From Flexithrix dorotheae DSM 6795 (GTDB lineage Bacteria > Bacteroidota > Bacteroidia > Cytophagales > Flammeovirgaceae): 64,000 nucleotides of DNA. Both the position numbers and the translations under genes were made by a program. The stretch's first letter is position 1, and each line of letters starts with the position of its first letter. The notes under the pieces are model-generated. The model did no database searches, was not told the origin of the DNA, and saw nothing but the letters and a program-made list of their open reading frames with translations. The stretch spans positions 1-64,000 of the forward strand of contig NZ_KB903451.1 in assembly GCF_000379765.1 (NCBI RefSeq). Direction: 5' to 3'. This document shows, piece by piece, positions 20,001-28,439 of this stretch.

Positions 20001-20569
20001 TAGCTATACTTGAGGGTAGCTCCTGATGGTACTTCAAGGGCATATTTTCCATCAAAATCAGTTGTAGTACCACTGGATGTTCCATCGATTATGATACTTA
20101 CACCCGGCAATGGTTCTCCACTTTCCGCTTCGGTTACTGTACCGGAAACTCTGGTTTGAAAGACTTCAAATTCCGTGAATTCTTCTTCAATTTTAGGTCG
20201 GGAAGCTTTCCTTACTGTTTTTATATAAATATTATTGTTAATGCGTTTGAAGCCAAGGTTCATTTCTGTAGACAAAACTCCCAAAACTTCTGCAAGAGAT
20301 TTTTGATTACAACTATAGGTTAACCTTTTTTCATCATCAAAATCCTGATGATTGTAGGTAAAATTAAATCCTGTTTTAGTATGAAGAACTGCAAAGACTT
20401 CCTCCAGGTGTTGTTCCTTAAAGTCAACACTCAACTTTAAATCGTATATACTTTTCTGCGACATCCCCACATTTGCCAGGAGCATGCTCGAAAAGAATAC
20501 CTGTATGGTAAAGGCGTAAAAGATGTACTTCGACATAATAAAAAGTTGTCGTATAATTTTCAATTTCAT
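17087..20569 (-). CDS. SusC/RagA TonB-dependent transporter with N-terminal STN signalling domain
   Basis: I start at 20569 (MKLKIIRQLFIMSKYIFYAF), the usual beginning of this subfamily; an earlier in-frame ATG at 20605 would only add 12 residues. The mature protein begins with a secretin/TonB short N-terminal (STN) domain (about residues 40-110 of 1160). A carboxypeptidase-regulatory-like repeat follows (GTVTEAESGEPLPGVSIIIDG), then the plug (VVGYGTQKKETVTGSVTSVK, IRIRGTNTLGNTDALVVIDG, SVLKDAAAAIYGSRAANGVI) and the outer-membrane barrel. STN domains contact a FecR anti-sigma factor when substrate binds. The FecR and ECF sigma genes lie immediately upstream, so this transporter probably also acts as the sensor for its own induction. 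Confidence 0.93.
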   Translation of the reverse strand: MKLKIIRQLFIMSKYIFYAFTIQVFFSSMLLANVGMSQKSIYDLKLSVDFKEQHLEEVFAVLHTKTGFNFTYNHQDFDDEKRLTYSCNQKSLAEVLGVLSTEMNLGFKRINNNIYIKTVRKASRPKIEEEFTEFEVFQTRVSGTVTEAESGEPLPGVSIIIDGTSSGTTTDFDGKYALEVPSGATLKYSYIGFETKSIEVGNQSVIDVQLDPDSEQLEEVVVVGYGTQKKETVTGSVTSVKGEEIESVPTTNLSNAFAGRLPGVFTSQASGEPGYDGSAIRIRGTNTLGNTDALVVIDGVPGRAGGLDRLNPQDIESISVLKDAAAAIYGSRAANGVILITTKRGTSGKPKFSYAFNQGWQQPTKIPDLLDATQYATARNELGLYKNVNKNDWNTEWNNYTNGQDPSWAPFTHNDIELYQNGSDPWGHPNTDWYGATMKNWSPMSKHNIQVTGGTEDVKYLASMGYQNQDGYYKNSATGYKQYDFRLNLDTKFSEYISADFGFIGRYEKRFFPTQSAGAIFRMLMRGKPGDPAYWPNGLPGPDIENGQNPVVITTNATGYDKDDRYYMQSNGSLNFKIPGIEGLNIKLTGAADKYIKKTKRWDTPFYLYTWDGTSYEDDGTTPLLVPGIRGGGPGFQPQLNEGFEEQLDINLMSIISYDRSFNDHNVGIMAGAQKETVNNNSFGAFRKFYISGAIDQIFAGADLEKDNSGSAWERARMSYFGRVNYNYKEKYMVEFMWRYDGSYNFPEDTRYGFFPGILAGWTISEENFWKDNINFMSYFKLRGSYGEMGNDQIWYGGNYLEYQYFATYGFNSYILNDEVTKTLFETRVPNNNITWEVAKNANIGIEGEILDGMINFEMDYFNNKRTQIPWLRNASVPQTTGLTLPAENIGELENKGFDFLIGFNRQSGDFRYNISANGSYAKNKILFWDEAPGAPEWQQSTGRPINTGLYYKYDGVFKDQAEIDAEPLDYSAISNNLRPGDMKYVDYDGNGIIDADDRVRVDKNNVPTFQGGITGSVAWKNFDFSILFQGSAGAQIWVKTESGEIGNYTVERYENRWSPDNPSTVHPRLDNRGDQYWSGGNDYFLRSTDYVRLKNMEIGYSFPAQIINKVGIENLRIYANGLNLVTWDGLDVYDPESTNSAGSYYPQARVMSMGLNLSF

Positions 20570-20611
20570 ATCTTTAAATGTTTGGTTAAAAAATTTGTTT
20601 GCCAAATGATT

Positions 20612-20668
20612 ATTACTCCGTTTATACCGTGTTAAGCAATCCCCATTGTTTTCGGTATGCGGAGTAAT
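20612..20668 (-). promoter_or_regulatory. Nested inverted repeat in the fecR-susC gap
   Basis: ATTACTCCG (20612-20620) pairs with CGGAGTAAT (20660-20668). Inside it ATACCG (20624-20629) pairs with CGGTAT (20653-20658). The stem-loop sits between the FecR stop and the SusC start and is not followed by a T tract on the minus strand. It may be a structured leader, a processing site or an operator; the sequence does not say which. Confidence 0.4.
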
Positions 20669-20703
20669 TTTCTTTTTAACTTGAATTAAAATAATTCTTC
20701 ATG

Positions 20704-21717
20704 CTACTTTAAAATTATGTTTCCACTTTTTTTATAAAAATTCTTACTTATCGTAAAGCCCAAACCATTGAGCACATTGTCCAGACTTTCATTTTCAAAT
20801 ACTCCCGAATAAATACCCTTTGGTTTTTTCTTTACTTCAAACTGTACCCCATACCATTCTTCCAGTTTGGTAATGGTTTCTGAAAAAGAAAGTTTATCAA
20901 ACACCAAAATACCATCTTTCCAACCGGTAACCATCAGCGGGTCAAAATTTGACTTTTCTACCTTCCCTTTATTTAAATTCAATCTTTCACTAGGGAGTAA
21001 TCTATAAGTGCCATTTTCTTCTGTAATCTCCACATTACCAGTTACCAAAGCCACATCTAAAACTCCGGAAGTTTTATTATAATTCACATTAAAAGTAGTT
21101 CCCAATACCCTGGTACTATAATCTCCGGTTTGTACAATAAAAGGTTTATCCGGCATTTTGACCACATCAAAAAACACTTCCCCCTTCAATACTTTTACCA
21201 CTCTTTCCGATCCTGAAAAAAACCGGGGAAAAGACACTTCAGAATTTGCGTTTAACTTAATTTTACTTCCATCGGAAAGGGTGATGGAAAGTTTTTGACC
21301 TGATGCTGTACTCTTTGTTATATCCGGAATTTTCTGTGCAATTTTTACCTCTTCTTCCGGCTGATAATTTTGAATGGCTAAAAAAGAAATACCGGCTAAA
21401 ACTAAAATGAGAATTGCAGCGGCAACTTTAGAGAAAGGATGGACTTTTTTGGCAGGAATATAATTTCTCTTTGGATTAGCTTTTTCCAAAATATTGGAAA
21501 TCATTTTGTTTCTGGAACTTTCCTCCAGATGATATTCCTTTTCATAAGCCATTGTATTAATTAATTGGGCTGCTGTATGCAATTCCTCCCTCTTTTCAGG
21601 ATGATTTGCTATCCAGTGCTTCCAAAACCGATCACTTTCCTCATCGGGAAACTTTACCCATTTAAGGAAAAATTCATCAGTTAAAAAATCTTCTATGGCG
21701 TAATCCTTATAATTCAT
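20704..21717 (-). CDS. FecR-family anti-sigma factor
   Basis: The protein has 337 residues. The N-terminal cytoplasmic part (about 1-85) would bind the sigma factor. One transmembrane helix lies at about 92-112 (VAAAILILVLAGISFLAI). The periplasmic FecR domain follows (GQKLSITLSDGSKIKLNANSEV, then GEVFFDV and FIVQTGDYSTRVLGTTFNV), and the C-terminal DUF4974 domain (LSFSETITKLEEWYGVQFEV) ends the protein. In this family the periplasmic part senses the STN domain of a cognate TonB-dependent transporter, which here is the next gene. It lies 185 bases downstream of the sigma factor gene. Confidence 0.93.
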   Translation of the reverse strand: MNYKDYAIEDFLTDEFFLKWVKFPDEESDRFWKHWIANHPEKREELHTAAQLINTMAYEKEYHLEESSRNKMISNILEKANPKRNYIPAKKVHPFSKVAAAILILVLAGISFLAIQNYQPEEEVKIAQKIPDITKSTASGQKLSITLSDGSKIKLNANSEVSFPRFFSGSERVVKVLKGEVFFDVVKMPDKPFIVQTGDYSTRVLGTTFNVNYNKTSGVLDVALVTGNVEITEENGTYRLLPSERLNLNKGKVEKSNFDPLMVTGWKDGILVFDKLSFSETITKLEEWYGVQFEVKKKPKGIYSGVFENESLDNVLNGLGFTISKNFYKKSGNIILK

Positions 21718-21902
21718 TGTATAGTTTGAAAATAACCAATTTTCTTAATTGCACTTTTAGTTTTTTTGACGCTTGTACCTATATAGAGAAGGGGAAAATG
21801 ACGATGCCCCCTTTTTTATTTACTTTCTGAAAAAAAATCTGACAACTCTATTTAACTGCATTCAAAAAAGATAGAGCCTATGCTTAATCTCTCTTTAATG
21901 GA

Positions 21903-22595
21903 TTAAAAAAATAATATTACTGTGCTAAATAAAGTATTCAGTTTCGATTGCTTGCCAACAGAGAGTTTGAGTAGGGAAATCGCTTTGTAAACAATTTTAC
22001 GAGCCGATTTCACCAATTTCAAATCCATAATATAGGCAACCTCCTCATAAGTAAAGCCTTCCAGATAATATAGCGTAATGGCTTCTCTTTGTTTCCTTGT
22101 TAGCTTTTTTAAGGCCGATTCAATTAAGGCCTTCCTTTCCCTGGTAATTTGATTTTCAATTATTTTGGCCTCCTGTGAAAGGATAATTCCAAAATCTTCC
22201 GGATGGGGTCCGCCTAATACCTGGAACCGGGATAGTTTTTTCTTCTTCCTGAAAATTTCCCGCTGAAGGGATTTGACCAGATAAGCTTTTCCGGAAACTA
22301 CTGGTTTTATATTATTCTGGTATTTGATTAATTGAATGAAAACATCCTGGATACAATCCTTTACTAATTCAGGATCATTACATAAATGACATCCATAATT
22401 GAAAAGTGAATCCACATTTCTTTGATAAATAATATTTATGGCTTCCGCTTTTCCTTCAAAAAAAGCATCCCACAATTTTTTATCAGAAATAACCAGCTTT
22501 TCTCCCTCTGAGGGAGAAACTGACTTCTTAAACAAGGGTATTTCCTTGTTTTGTCCCTGTTCAATATCGATAGGATTATTTTTTTCCACTTTCAT
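21903..22595 (-). CDS. ECF RNA polymerase sigma factor
   Basis: The protein has 230 residues. Region 2 spans about 50-115 (DSLFNYGCHLCNDPELVKDCIQDVF, with the DCIQDVFIQLIKYQ core-binding segment). Region 4 lies at about 160-215 (LTRKQREAITLYYLEGFTYEEVAYIM, a helix-turn-helix that reads the -35 element). There is an extra N-terminal stretch of about 40 residues before region 2. The pairing with FecR and an STN-bearing SusC is the standard trans-envelope switch. It should activate the susC operon downstream and perhaps its own promoter. Upstream is a 751-base gene-free stretch. Confidence 0.92.
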   Translation of the reverse strand: MKVEKNNPIDIEQGQNKEIPLFKKSVSPSEGEKLVISDKKLWDAFFEGKAEAINIIYQRNVDSLFNYGCHLCNDPELVKDCIQDVFIQLIKYQNNIKPVVSGKAYLVKSLQREIFRKKKKLSRFQVLGGPHPEDFGIILSQEAKIIENQITRERKALIESALKKLTRKQREAITLYYLEGFTYEEVAYIMDLKLVKSARKIVYKAISLLKLSVGKQSKLNTLFSTVILFF

Positions 22596-23346
22596 ATACC
22601 AGCTTACTGCAGAAAAATTAATTTAGGTATTTGAATTTAAAATTCCTAAATTTTTTTTCTTTTAGGTCTTTAGCCTCTTAAAAAATAATATTTTTCTTTA
22701 AAAAAATATAAGAGGTTTACCTTGATAAAATCCAATTTAGAAAATCTCATTTTCACCTCTCTTAAGTAATTTAAAAACTTTTCCTTTTAGGGGACCCTAA
22801 AATCTGCTCAATAGGGAATTTTAGCATCTCTAAATATATAACAGGCCATACAATTTGATTTGAACAAATATTATTTTAAAATTTTGATAGTTTCATCAAT
22901 TGAAATCCAGCTTTAAGAAACTAAACTTTATCTTGCTTTCTTTTATATATATTAGTAATATTGTTAGGGAATCATTTTACCTCAAAGGCAAAACTTTTTA
23001 TTATCTTCCTCAATCAAAACAAATAACCTTCATTTTCAATTGGATATGATGCGCAAAACGGTCTGTTAAGATTACAACATCAATTAACTACGGTTACACT
23101 ACAAAACAAAGTCGGAATTTTATACCAGAAATAAACCCAAGATAACAGTCTTATTGTGTCTTTATACCAAGGCACAATTGTTTTAGGCTTAATTAGTCTT
23201 AGGCTATTATATAATGAAACGGAATTTTTAATCGCATAAAAGCAATCCTGTTAGGATTTTGCATGCGGCTATCGATTACTTTCTTCCAGTCTTATACAAT
23301 CCCATAAAAGTTAGTTCATTATTTTTCACCCATTAATTTCCAACTT
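22596..23346. other. Gene-free stretch upstream of two divergent genes
   Basis: This 751-base AT-rich stretch separates the sigma factor gene (minus) from the FAD oxidase gene (plus), so it must hold both promoters. I see no open frame with protein-like sequence and no tRNA. A small hairpin (AATCC-TGTTA-GGATT) lies near 23248-23262. No match to the Bacteroidota promoter pattern TAnnTTTG was found in the parts I checked. Confidence 0.5.
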
Positions 23347-24780
23347 ATGAAAAGTACATTGTATGCCACTCCAAACCAATTAGGTTCAAGCATTGCCGAA
23401 GCGGATTTTCAAAATTTCCAAGCCATATTCAAAGGGGAAATAATTATTCAGGGACATGAAGAATACGAGTCTGTACGCCTGCTTTGGAATAAAATGATTG
23501 ACAAAAGACCCGCCATTATTGCCCGGTGTTCCGGGGTTGCCGATGTGATTAATGCCATAAATTTTGCCCGTGATAACAACCTACAAGTTTCTGTAAGAGG
23601 AGGAGGACACAATGTAGCCGGAAATGCGGCTGAGGACAATGCCCTCATGATCGATTTATCCAAAATGAAAGCGGTAAACGTTAATCCACAACTGAAAACC
23701 TGCACCGTACAGGGAGGGGCCACCTGGCGGGATGTAGACCATGAAACACAGGCTTTTGGATTGGTTTGTCCGGGTGGTGTGGTCTCTGATACCGGTGTAG
23801 GCGGACTTACCCTTGGAGGAGGTTTAAGCTGGATAAGACGCAAAGTGGGAATGAGTATTGATAACCTGATTGGGGCAGAAATTGTCCTGGCCAATGGTAA
23901 ATTTGTGCATGCCAGCGCCACTGAAAATAAAGACTTATTTTGGGCATTGAGAGGCGGAGGAGGCAATTTTGGTGTAGTGACTAGTTTTGAATTCAAGTTA
24001 CTGGAACTGGGCCCTGAAGTATTTTTTATGGCCTGTATGTATCCCAAAAAGGAAGCCGACAAGGTTTTGAAATACTGGGTGGATTTTACCAGAAAAGCAC
24101 CAAATGAAGTGACTTCTGACTGTATATTTTGGGCCGTTCCTGCCCATCCGAATTTCCCTGAGGAATTACACCATACCCCGGTGGTAGTCCTTGCAGGGAT
24201 GTATGCCGGTAATCCAGAAAAAGGTGCTGAACTCATGCAGCCACTTCGGGAAATCACCACTCCAATTTTAGATATGAGTAATGTATATCCCTACAATGGC
24301 GTTCAGCAAATGTTTGATCCATTTTTACAAAAACAGGCTTTTAACAGCTATTGGAAATGTATTTACCTGGATGACCTTACCGACCACTTGCAGCTGAGGG
24401 TTGTTAAAAAAGGAAAGGAAATGCCTTCACCACACACCCTTATTTCCATCCGGAATTTACAGGGAGCAATCAGTAAAGTTTCCCCAGGTGCCACAGCCTT
24501 TGGTGATCGAAGCGCCCGCTTTTTATTAAGTATAGACAATATGTGGAAAGATTCCTCTGAGGATAAAAAAAATATCCAATGGACCCGGGATTTTTTTAAT
24601 GAAATGGCTGGATTTTCAAAGGGAAAAGTCTATTTCAATTTTAATTTTGATATGGAAGGCCCTTCAGACATGATGAAAGACTCTTTTGGGGCCAACTATG
24701 AAAAGCTTGGAAAGATTAAGGGAAAGTATGATCCTGATAATTTTTTCCGGCTCAATGCCAATGTAAAACCATTGAAATAA
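23347..24780 (+). CDS. FAD-linked oxidoreductase, berberine-bridge (BBE) type
   Basis: The protein has 477 residues. The FAD-binding half carries the P-loop VSVRGGGHNVAG, in which His88 is the usual covalent FAD attachment residue, and the signature GVVSDTGVGGLTLGGGLSW. The C-terminal BBE motif is present (KYDPDNFFRLNANVKP). The second covalent Cys of bicovalent sugar oxidases is not at its usual place, so a single covalent link is expected. No signal peptide is visible, so it is cytoplasmic. Family members oxidise sugars, oligosaccharides or secondary metabolites; I cannot tell which. It is alone on the plus strand inside the galactan locus and converges on the sulfatase gene. Confidence 0.85.
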   Translation: MKSTLYATPNQLGSSIAEADFQNFQAIFKGEIIIQGHEEYESVRLLWNKMIDKRPAIIARCSGVADVINAINFARDNNLQVSVRGGGHNVAGNAAEDNALMIDLSKMKAVNVNPQLKTCTVQGGATWRDVDHETQAFGLVCPGGVVSDTGVGGLTLGGGLSWIRRKVGMSIDNLIGAEIVLANGKFVHASATENKDLFWALRGGGGNFGVVTSFEFKLLELGPEVFFMACMYPKKEADKVLKYWVDFTRKAPNEVTSDCIFWAVPAHPNFPEELHHTPVVVLAGMYAGNPEKGAELMQPLREITTPILDMSNVYPYNGVQQMFDPFLQKQAFNSYWKCIYLDDLTDHLQLRVVKKGKEMPSPHTLISIRNLQGAISKVSPGATAFGDRSARFLLSIDNMWKDSSEDKKNIQWTRDFFNEMAGFSKGKVYFNFNFDMEGPSDMMKDSFGANYEKLGKIKGKYDPDNFFRLNANVKPLK

Positions 24781-24789
24781 GCTTAAAAA

Positions 24790-24826
24790 TGACTTACAGG
24801 TACCTATTTAAAATACCTGTAAGTCA
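24790..24826. terminator. Strong hairpin between convergent genes
   Basis: A perfect 13-base inverted repeat (TGACTTACAGGTA / TACCTGTAAGTCA) has an 11-base loop and an A run on its left side. It lies between the stops of the FAD oxidase (plus) and the sulfatase (minus) and probably ends both transcripts. Confidence 0.75.
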
Positions 24827-24852
24827 TCAAAAACCCTGTTGTTTTTCAAGTT

Positions 24853-26451
24853 TTAATCATTCCAATGTTGGTCAATAACTTCTTGAATATGAGGGTAATC
24901 CTTATCTGTTTCGTTTAACTCTTCCCTTGTTGTTTTCAATTCAGTTTTGAGTTCGGCAATGATTTCTTTATAGGCCGGATCATTATACAAATTATGACTT
25001 TCCGATGGGTCTTCCTTCAAATTATAAAATTCCCATGCAGCCGGAGTCTGTTCCACTTTAAAAGAATTTTTCTTCCAGGTCATGGTGGGTTTACCCATAT
25101 CATTCATATCATAAGGCAATCCATAATAAAAAATTAACTTGTAATCCTTTGTTCGGATGCCAAAATGAGCAGGAACATCGTGGTGGATCAGGTGCATCCA
25201 ATAGCGATAATAAGTCCCTTTTCTCCATGTACCCATTTCTTCTCCTTTTAGGTCTTTCGCAAAGCTTTTTCCCTGCATATATTCTGGGGCTTGTCCTCCG
25301 GCCATTTCGATTAAGGTAGGGCCATAATCGGTATTATTAATCAATAAATCTGATTTTCGGCCTGCAGCAATAGCTTGTGGATAATGCACAATAAAAGGCA
25401 TTCCCATGGATTCGTCATACATCCACCTTTTATCCATATAATCGTGCTCCCCCAGCATCATTCCCTGATCTCCGGTGTACACAATTATGGTATTTTCCCA
25501 TAGGCCATTTTTCTTAAGGTAATCGAATAATCTCCCCAGGTTATCATCCACTCCTTTTACACACCTTAAATACCGTTTTAAATATTCCTGATAAGCCAGT
25601 GAAGTGGCTTCTTTCACCTCCATATTAGCCGTATCAATTTCATATTGTCCGGTATAACTCCGCACAGGATGCCTTGGAGACACAGAAGTACCAATTCTGT
25701 GAACAAGACTATCATTTTTCCCCCTGGTGCCCTCCGATCCAAATTCCGGCTGGTAATATAGATTTTCTGGTTCTGGTATCTGAGTATCTTCCAGATAATC
25801 TGTATATCTTGGGGCAAACTCAAAATCATCGTGGGGTGCCTTGTAATGATGCATCAGGAAAAATGGCTGATCTTTATCTCTTTTTTCCAACCAATCCAGG
25901 GTAAGGTCGGTGATGACATCTGAGGAATGGCCTTCATGGGTAACCAGATTATCCGGCCAGGTGCCTTTCCCCTTTTCCCTAAACTCGGGATCAAAGTATT
26001 TTCCCTGCACAGGTAAAACTTTGTAGTAATCAAATGCCGCTGGCTCTCTTTTTAAATGCCACTTACCAATGATAGCCGTTTGATAACCCATTTTTTTCAT
26101 TTCTATAGGAAGAAATTGTCTTTCTCCCGGCAATGGATTATCCAATACTTTTATCCCGTTCGTCTGGCTATATTGACCTGTGAGAATATTGGCCCGGCTG
26201 GGTGTACAAATAGAATTGGTACAAAAGGCATTGGTATAAACTATTCCTTCACTGGCCAGCTTATCCAAAACGGGGGTAGGATTAAGGTTTGCCAAGCGAC
26301 TTCCATACACACCAAAAGCTTGTTTGGTATGGTCATCCGACATGATAAATATGATATTCGGCTTTTTGGCTTCTTCTGCTTTTTTATCGCATGAAGTGAT
26401 GCCTATGGAAAGCAGGAATAAAATAATCAGCTTCAATTCGTTAGTTTTCAT
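24853..26451 (-). CDS. Type I sulfatase (formylglycine), lipoprotein, copy 1
   Basis: I start at 26451 because this ATG begins a clear lipoprotein signal peptide (GITSC, Cys21). An earlier ATG at 26604 would add 51 residues with no signal character. The protein then has 532 residues. It carries the sulfatase signature CTPSR with Cys82, the residue converted to formylglycine, and metal ligands in IIFIMSDDH and TGDQGMMLGEHDYMDKR. The second signature region (GYQTAIIGKWHL) is also typical. The substrate cannot be read from sequence; next to GH29 and other galactan genes, an exo-sulfatase on L-galactose-6-sulfate or another galactan sulfate is the likely role. An anaerobic or aerobic formylglycine-generating enzyme must be encoded elsewhere. 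Confidence 0.9.
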   Translation of the reverse strand: MKTNELKLIILFLLSIGITSCDKKAEEAKKPNIIFIMSDDHTKQAFGVYGSRLANLNPTPVLDKLASEGIVYTNAFCTNSICTPSRANILTGQYSQTNGIKVLDNPLPGERQFLPIEMKKMGYQTAIIGKWHLKREPAAFDYYKVLPVQGKYFDPEFREKGKGTWPDNLVTHEGHSSDVITDLTLDWLEKRDKDQPFFLMHHYKAPHDDFEFAPRYTDYLEDTQIPEPENLYYQPEFGSEGTRGKNDSLVHRIGTSVSPRHPVRSYTGQYEIDTANMEVKEATSLAYQEYLKRYLRCVKGVDDNLGRLFDYLKKNGLWENTIIVYTGDQGMMLGEHDYMDKRWMYDESMGMPFIVHYPQAIAAGRKSDLLINNTDYGPTLIEMAGGQAPEYMQGKSFAKDLKGEEMGTWRKGTYYRYWMHLIHHDVPAHFGIRTKDYKLIFYYGLPYDMNDMGKPTMTWKKNSFKVEQTPAAWEFYNLKEDPSESHNLYNDPAYKEIIAELKTELKTTREELNETDKDYPHIQEVIDQHWND

Positions 26452-26618
26452 TTTCTTATTTTTTGGATTAATAATCCTGTGACAGCGTTTCGGGTGTTCA
26501 AATCCCGAAAAACATACTTTATAATATTTAAACGATTTACTATGTTCCCGAAAACAGTTTTGAGACGGTCCAGAAGAAATGGTCCAGACATTTGCCTGGA
26601 CCATTTAAAGACTTCCAA

Positions 26619-28145
26619 TTATTTAAATTCTATTTTGAATACGCAGGCATATTTTCCCTCCTGATTTGCAGGCATTGCCAAATCCAGGCCTTCTTTTGTC
26701 TGTTCAAAACCAACTTTTTCCTTACTGCCCAGCATACTCACTTTTTTGATTTTCTTTTTTGCGTGAGGAGCACCTTTTGCCAAAGATTTAATACTAACTT
26801 TCTCTCCTTCAGGCCAGTCCATACAAATGGCATATAAAGCTCCATCCTTGGTGGTAAACCTAAAATCTTCTGAAGTTAAATCCTTGTTTTTTCCTTCGGT
26901 ATGGTGTCCTGTGGCTACTTCAGTAGGTCCTTCACCAAAAATTTCCCATGGCCTTGTTTCATAAATAGCTTCACCGTTAATTTTCAGCCAGTCACCAATT
27001 TCCTTCAATACCATCTTCTGATTTTCTGGAATAGTACCATCAGCCTTTGGTCCAACATTTAACAACAAACAGCCATTCTTGCTCACAATATCAATCAGGT
27101 CATCAATAAGGGTATTTGGTTCCTTGGAAATCCAGTTGGTAACATAACCCCAGGAATTTTTTCCAATAGAAGTATCCGTCTGCCAGGGTTCATCTCTGAT
27201 ATCTGCCATTTTTCCCCTTTCCAGGTCCAACACGTTAGTGCCTTCAGGATATGAAGGATAGTTGAAATTTTTGGTCTGTAAAACCACTTCTTTATCCCAT
27301 TCAATCCCTTTGTTGTAATAATATGCAGCCAATTTTGGATGATAAGGTGCAAATTCTTCCCGATCGATAAAGAAATCGAACCAAAGAATATCAGGTTGGT
27401 AATTGTCAATAATATCCTGAGTTCGGTCCCACCATTTTTTCATGAAAGTTTCATCCACCTTGGCAAGTGGATCTCTTGGTTCATTGTATAAATCATAATT
27501 CGCTGGATCCATGTTATCAAACCCTTCCTGATGATTGAAGTAGGTCCAGTTGAAAGCATAATGAGAAGAAGCACCAATTTTCATCCCTTTATTTCTGGCC
27601 ACCTTGGTTAATTCCCCAAGAATATCGCGCTTAGGCCCCATATTTACCGAATTCCATCGCGTGTGTTTGGAATTGTACATGGCAAAGCTATCATGGTGTT
27701 CAGCCACTGGCACTACATATTTGGCCCCGGATTCCTGAAACAGGTCAATCCATTCCTCTGCATTAAAATTTTCACCTTTAAACATCGGGATAAAGTCTTT
27801 GTAACCAAACTCATCCAGATTTCCCCACTTTTCCAAATGGTATTTGTAAACCTCTGAAGGTTCTTCAGAAGTCACTTTTCCCTGAGCCGTCCACACTTTT
27901 TCATTCATATACATCAATCTGGGGTACCACTCCGACCTATAAGCCGGAACACTGTATGCGCCCCAGTGAATAAATATGCCCAGTTTGGCATCCTTAAACC
28001 ATTCCGGACATTCGTATTTTTGAAGAGATTCCCAGTTTTCTTCATATTTTTCTACTGGCTTTTTGTCCTCTTTTTTATCATTCAGAACAAAAGCACCAAA
28101 AACAAAAACTGAAGTGGTAAGTAAAAGAAATAAGATTTTTTTCAT
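26619..28145 (-). CDS. GH29 alpha-L-fucosidase or alpha-L-galactosidase
   Basis: The protein has 508 residues. Residues 1-20 look like a signal peptide. The GH29 barrel is clear: WFKDAKLGIFIHWGAYSVPA, the HHDSFAMYNSK segment, and the nucleophile Asp257 in PDILWFDFFID. A C-terminal beta-sandwich follows from about residue 400. GH29 enzymes remove alpha-L-fucose, and some in porphyran-degrading loci remove alpha-L-galactose, which differs only in the C6 hydroxyl. Porphyran contains L-galactose-6-sulfate, so with the sulfatase 167 bases downstream this enzyme may act on desulfated L-galactose; that is inference. Both genes are probably cotranscribed. Confidence 0.92.
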   Translation of the reverse strand: MKKILFLLLTTSVFVFGAFVLNDKKEDKKPVEKYEENWESLQKYECPEWFKDAKLGIFIHWGAYSVPAYRSEWYPRLMYMNEKVWTAQGKVTSEEPSEVYKYHLEKWGNLDEFGYKDFIPMFKGENFNAEEWIDLFQESGAKYVVPVAEHHDSFAMYNSKHTRWNSVNMGPKRDILGELTKVARNKGMKIGASSHYAFNWTYFNHQEGFDNMDPANYDLYNEPRDPLAKVDETFMKKWWDRTQDIIDNYQPDILWFDFFIDREEFAPYHPKLAAYYYNKGIEWDKEVVLQTKNFNYPSYPEGTNVLDLERGKMADIRDEPWQTDTSIGKNSWGYVTNWISKEPNTLIDDLIDIVSKNGCLLLNVGPKADGTIPENQKMVLKEIGDWLKINGEAIYETRPWEIFGEGPTEVATGHHTEGKNKDLTSEDFRFTTKDGALYAICMDWPEGEKVSIKSLAKGAPHAKKKIKKVSMLGSKEKVGFEQTKEGLDLAMPANQEGKYACVFKIEFK

Positions 28146-28439
28146 CAGATTAATAATTTGTAAAACAGCTGCTGCAAACGGACAATATTGAATGAACTAA
28201 ATTCCCCATATGGTATTGAAAAATTTTAAGCAACCGCTTGTTTCATTATCATATTTAATTTTAAGATTAATTACTTGAAGGAGGAAAATCAGTTGAAATG
28301 ACTTTCCAAAAACCATTTTCAAAAGTCTGTGTTTTCACCAAAACTTCTGGTAACAAATGATTTTATCACTAGAATAAATGTTTTTTTAATCGGAAATTAA
28401 CTTAAAATCAGCCTCATTTTGACCTTTAGGCATGGTTTT

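Noticed and set aside
23448-24260. Long minus-strand frame of 270 codons
   Set aside because: It lies wholly inside the FAD oxidase gene, and its translation is rich in Pro, Ser and Thr with no domain pattern, so it is an antisense shadow.
26486-26512. Sequence like a tRNA T-arm (GTGTTCAAATCCC)
   Set aside because: The arm does not pair as a five-base stem and there is no acceptor, D or anticodon arm around it. It is explained as a small hairpin.
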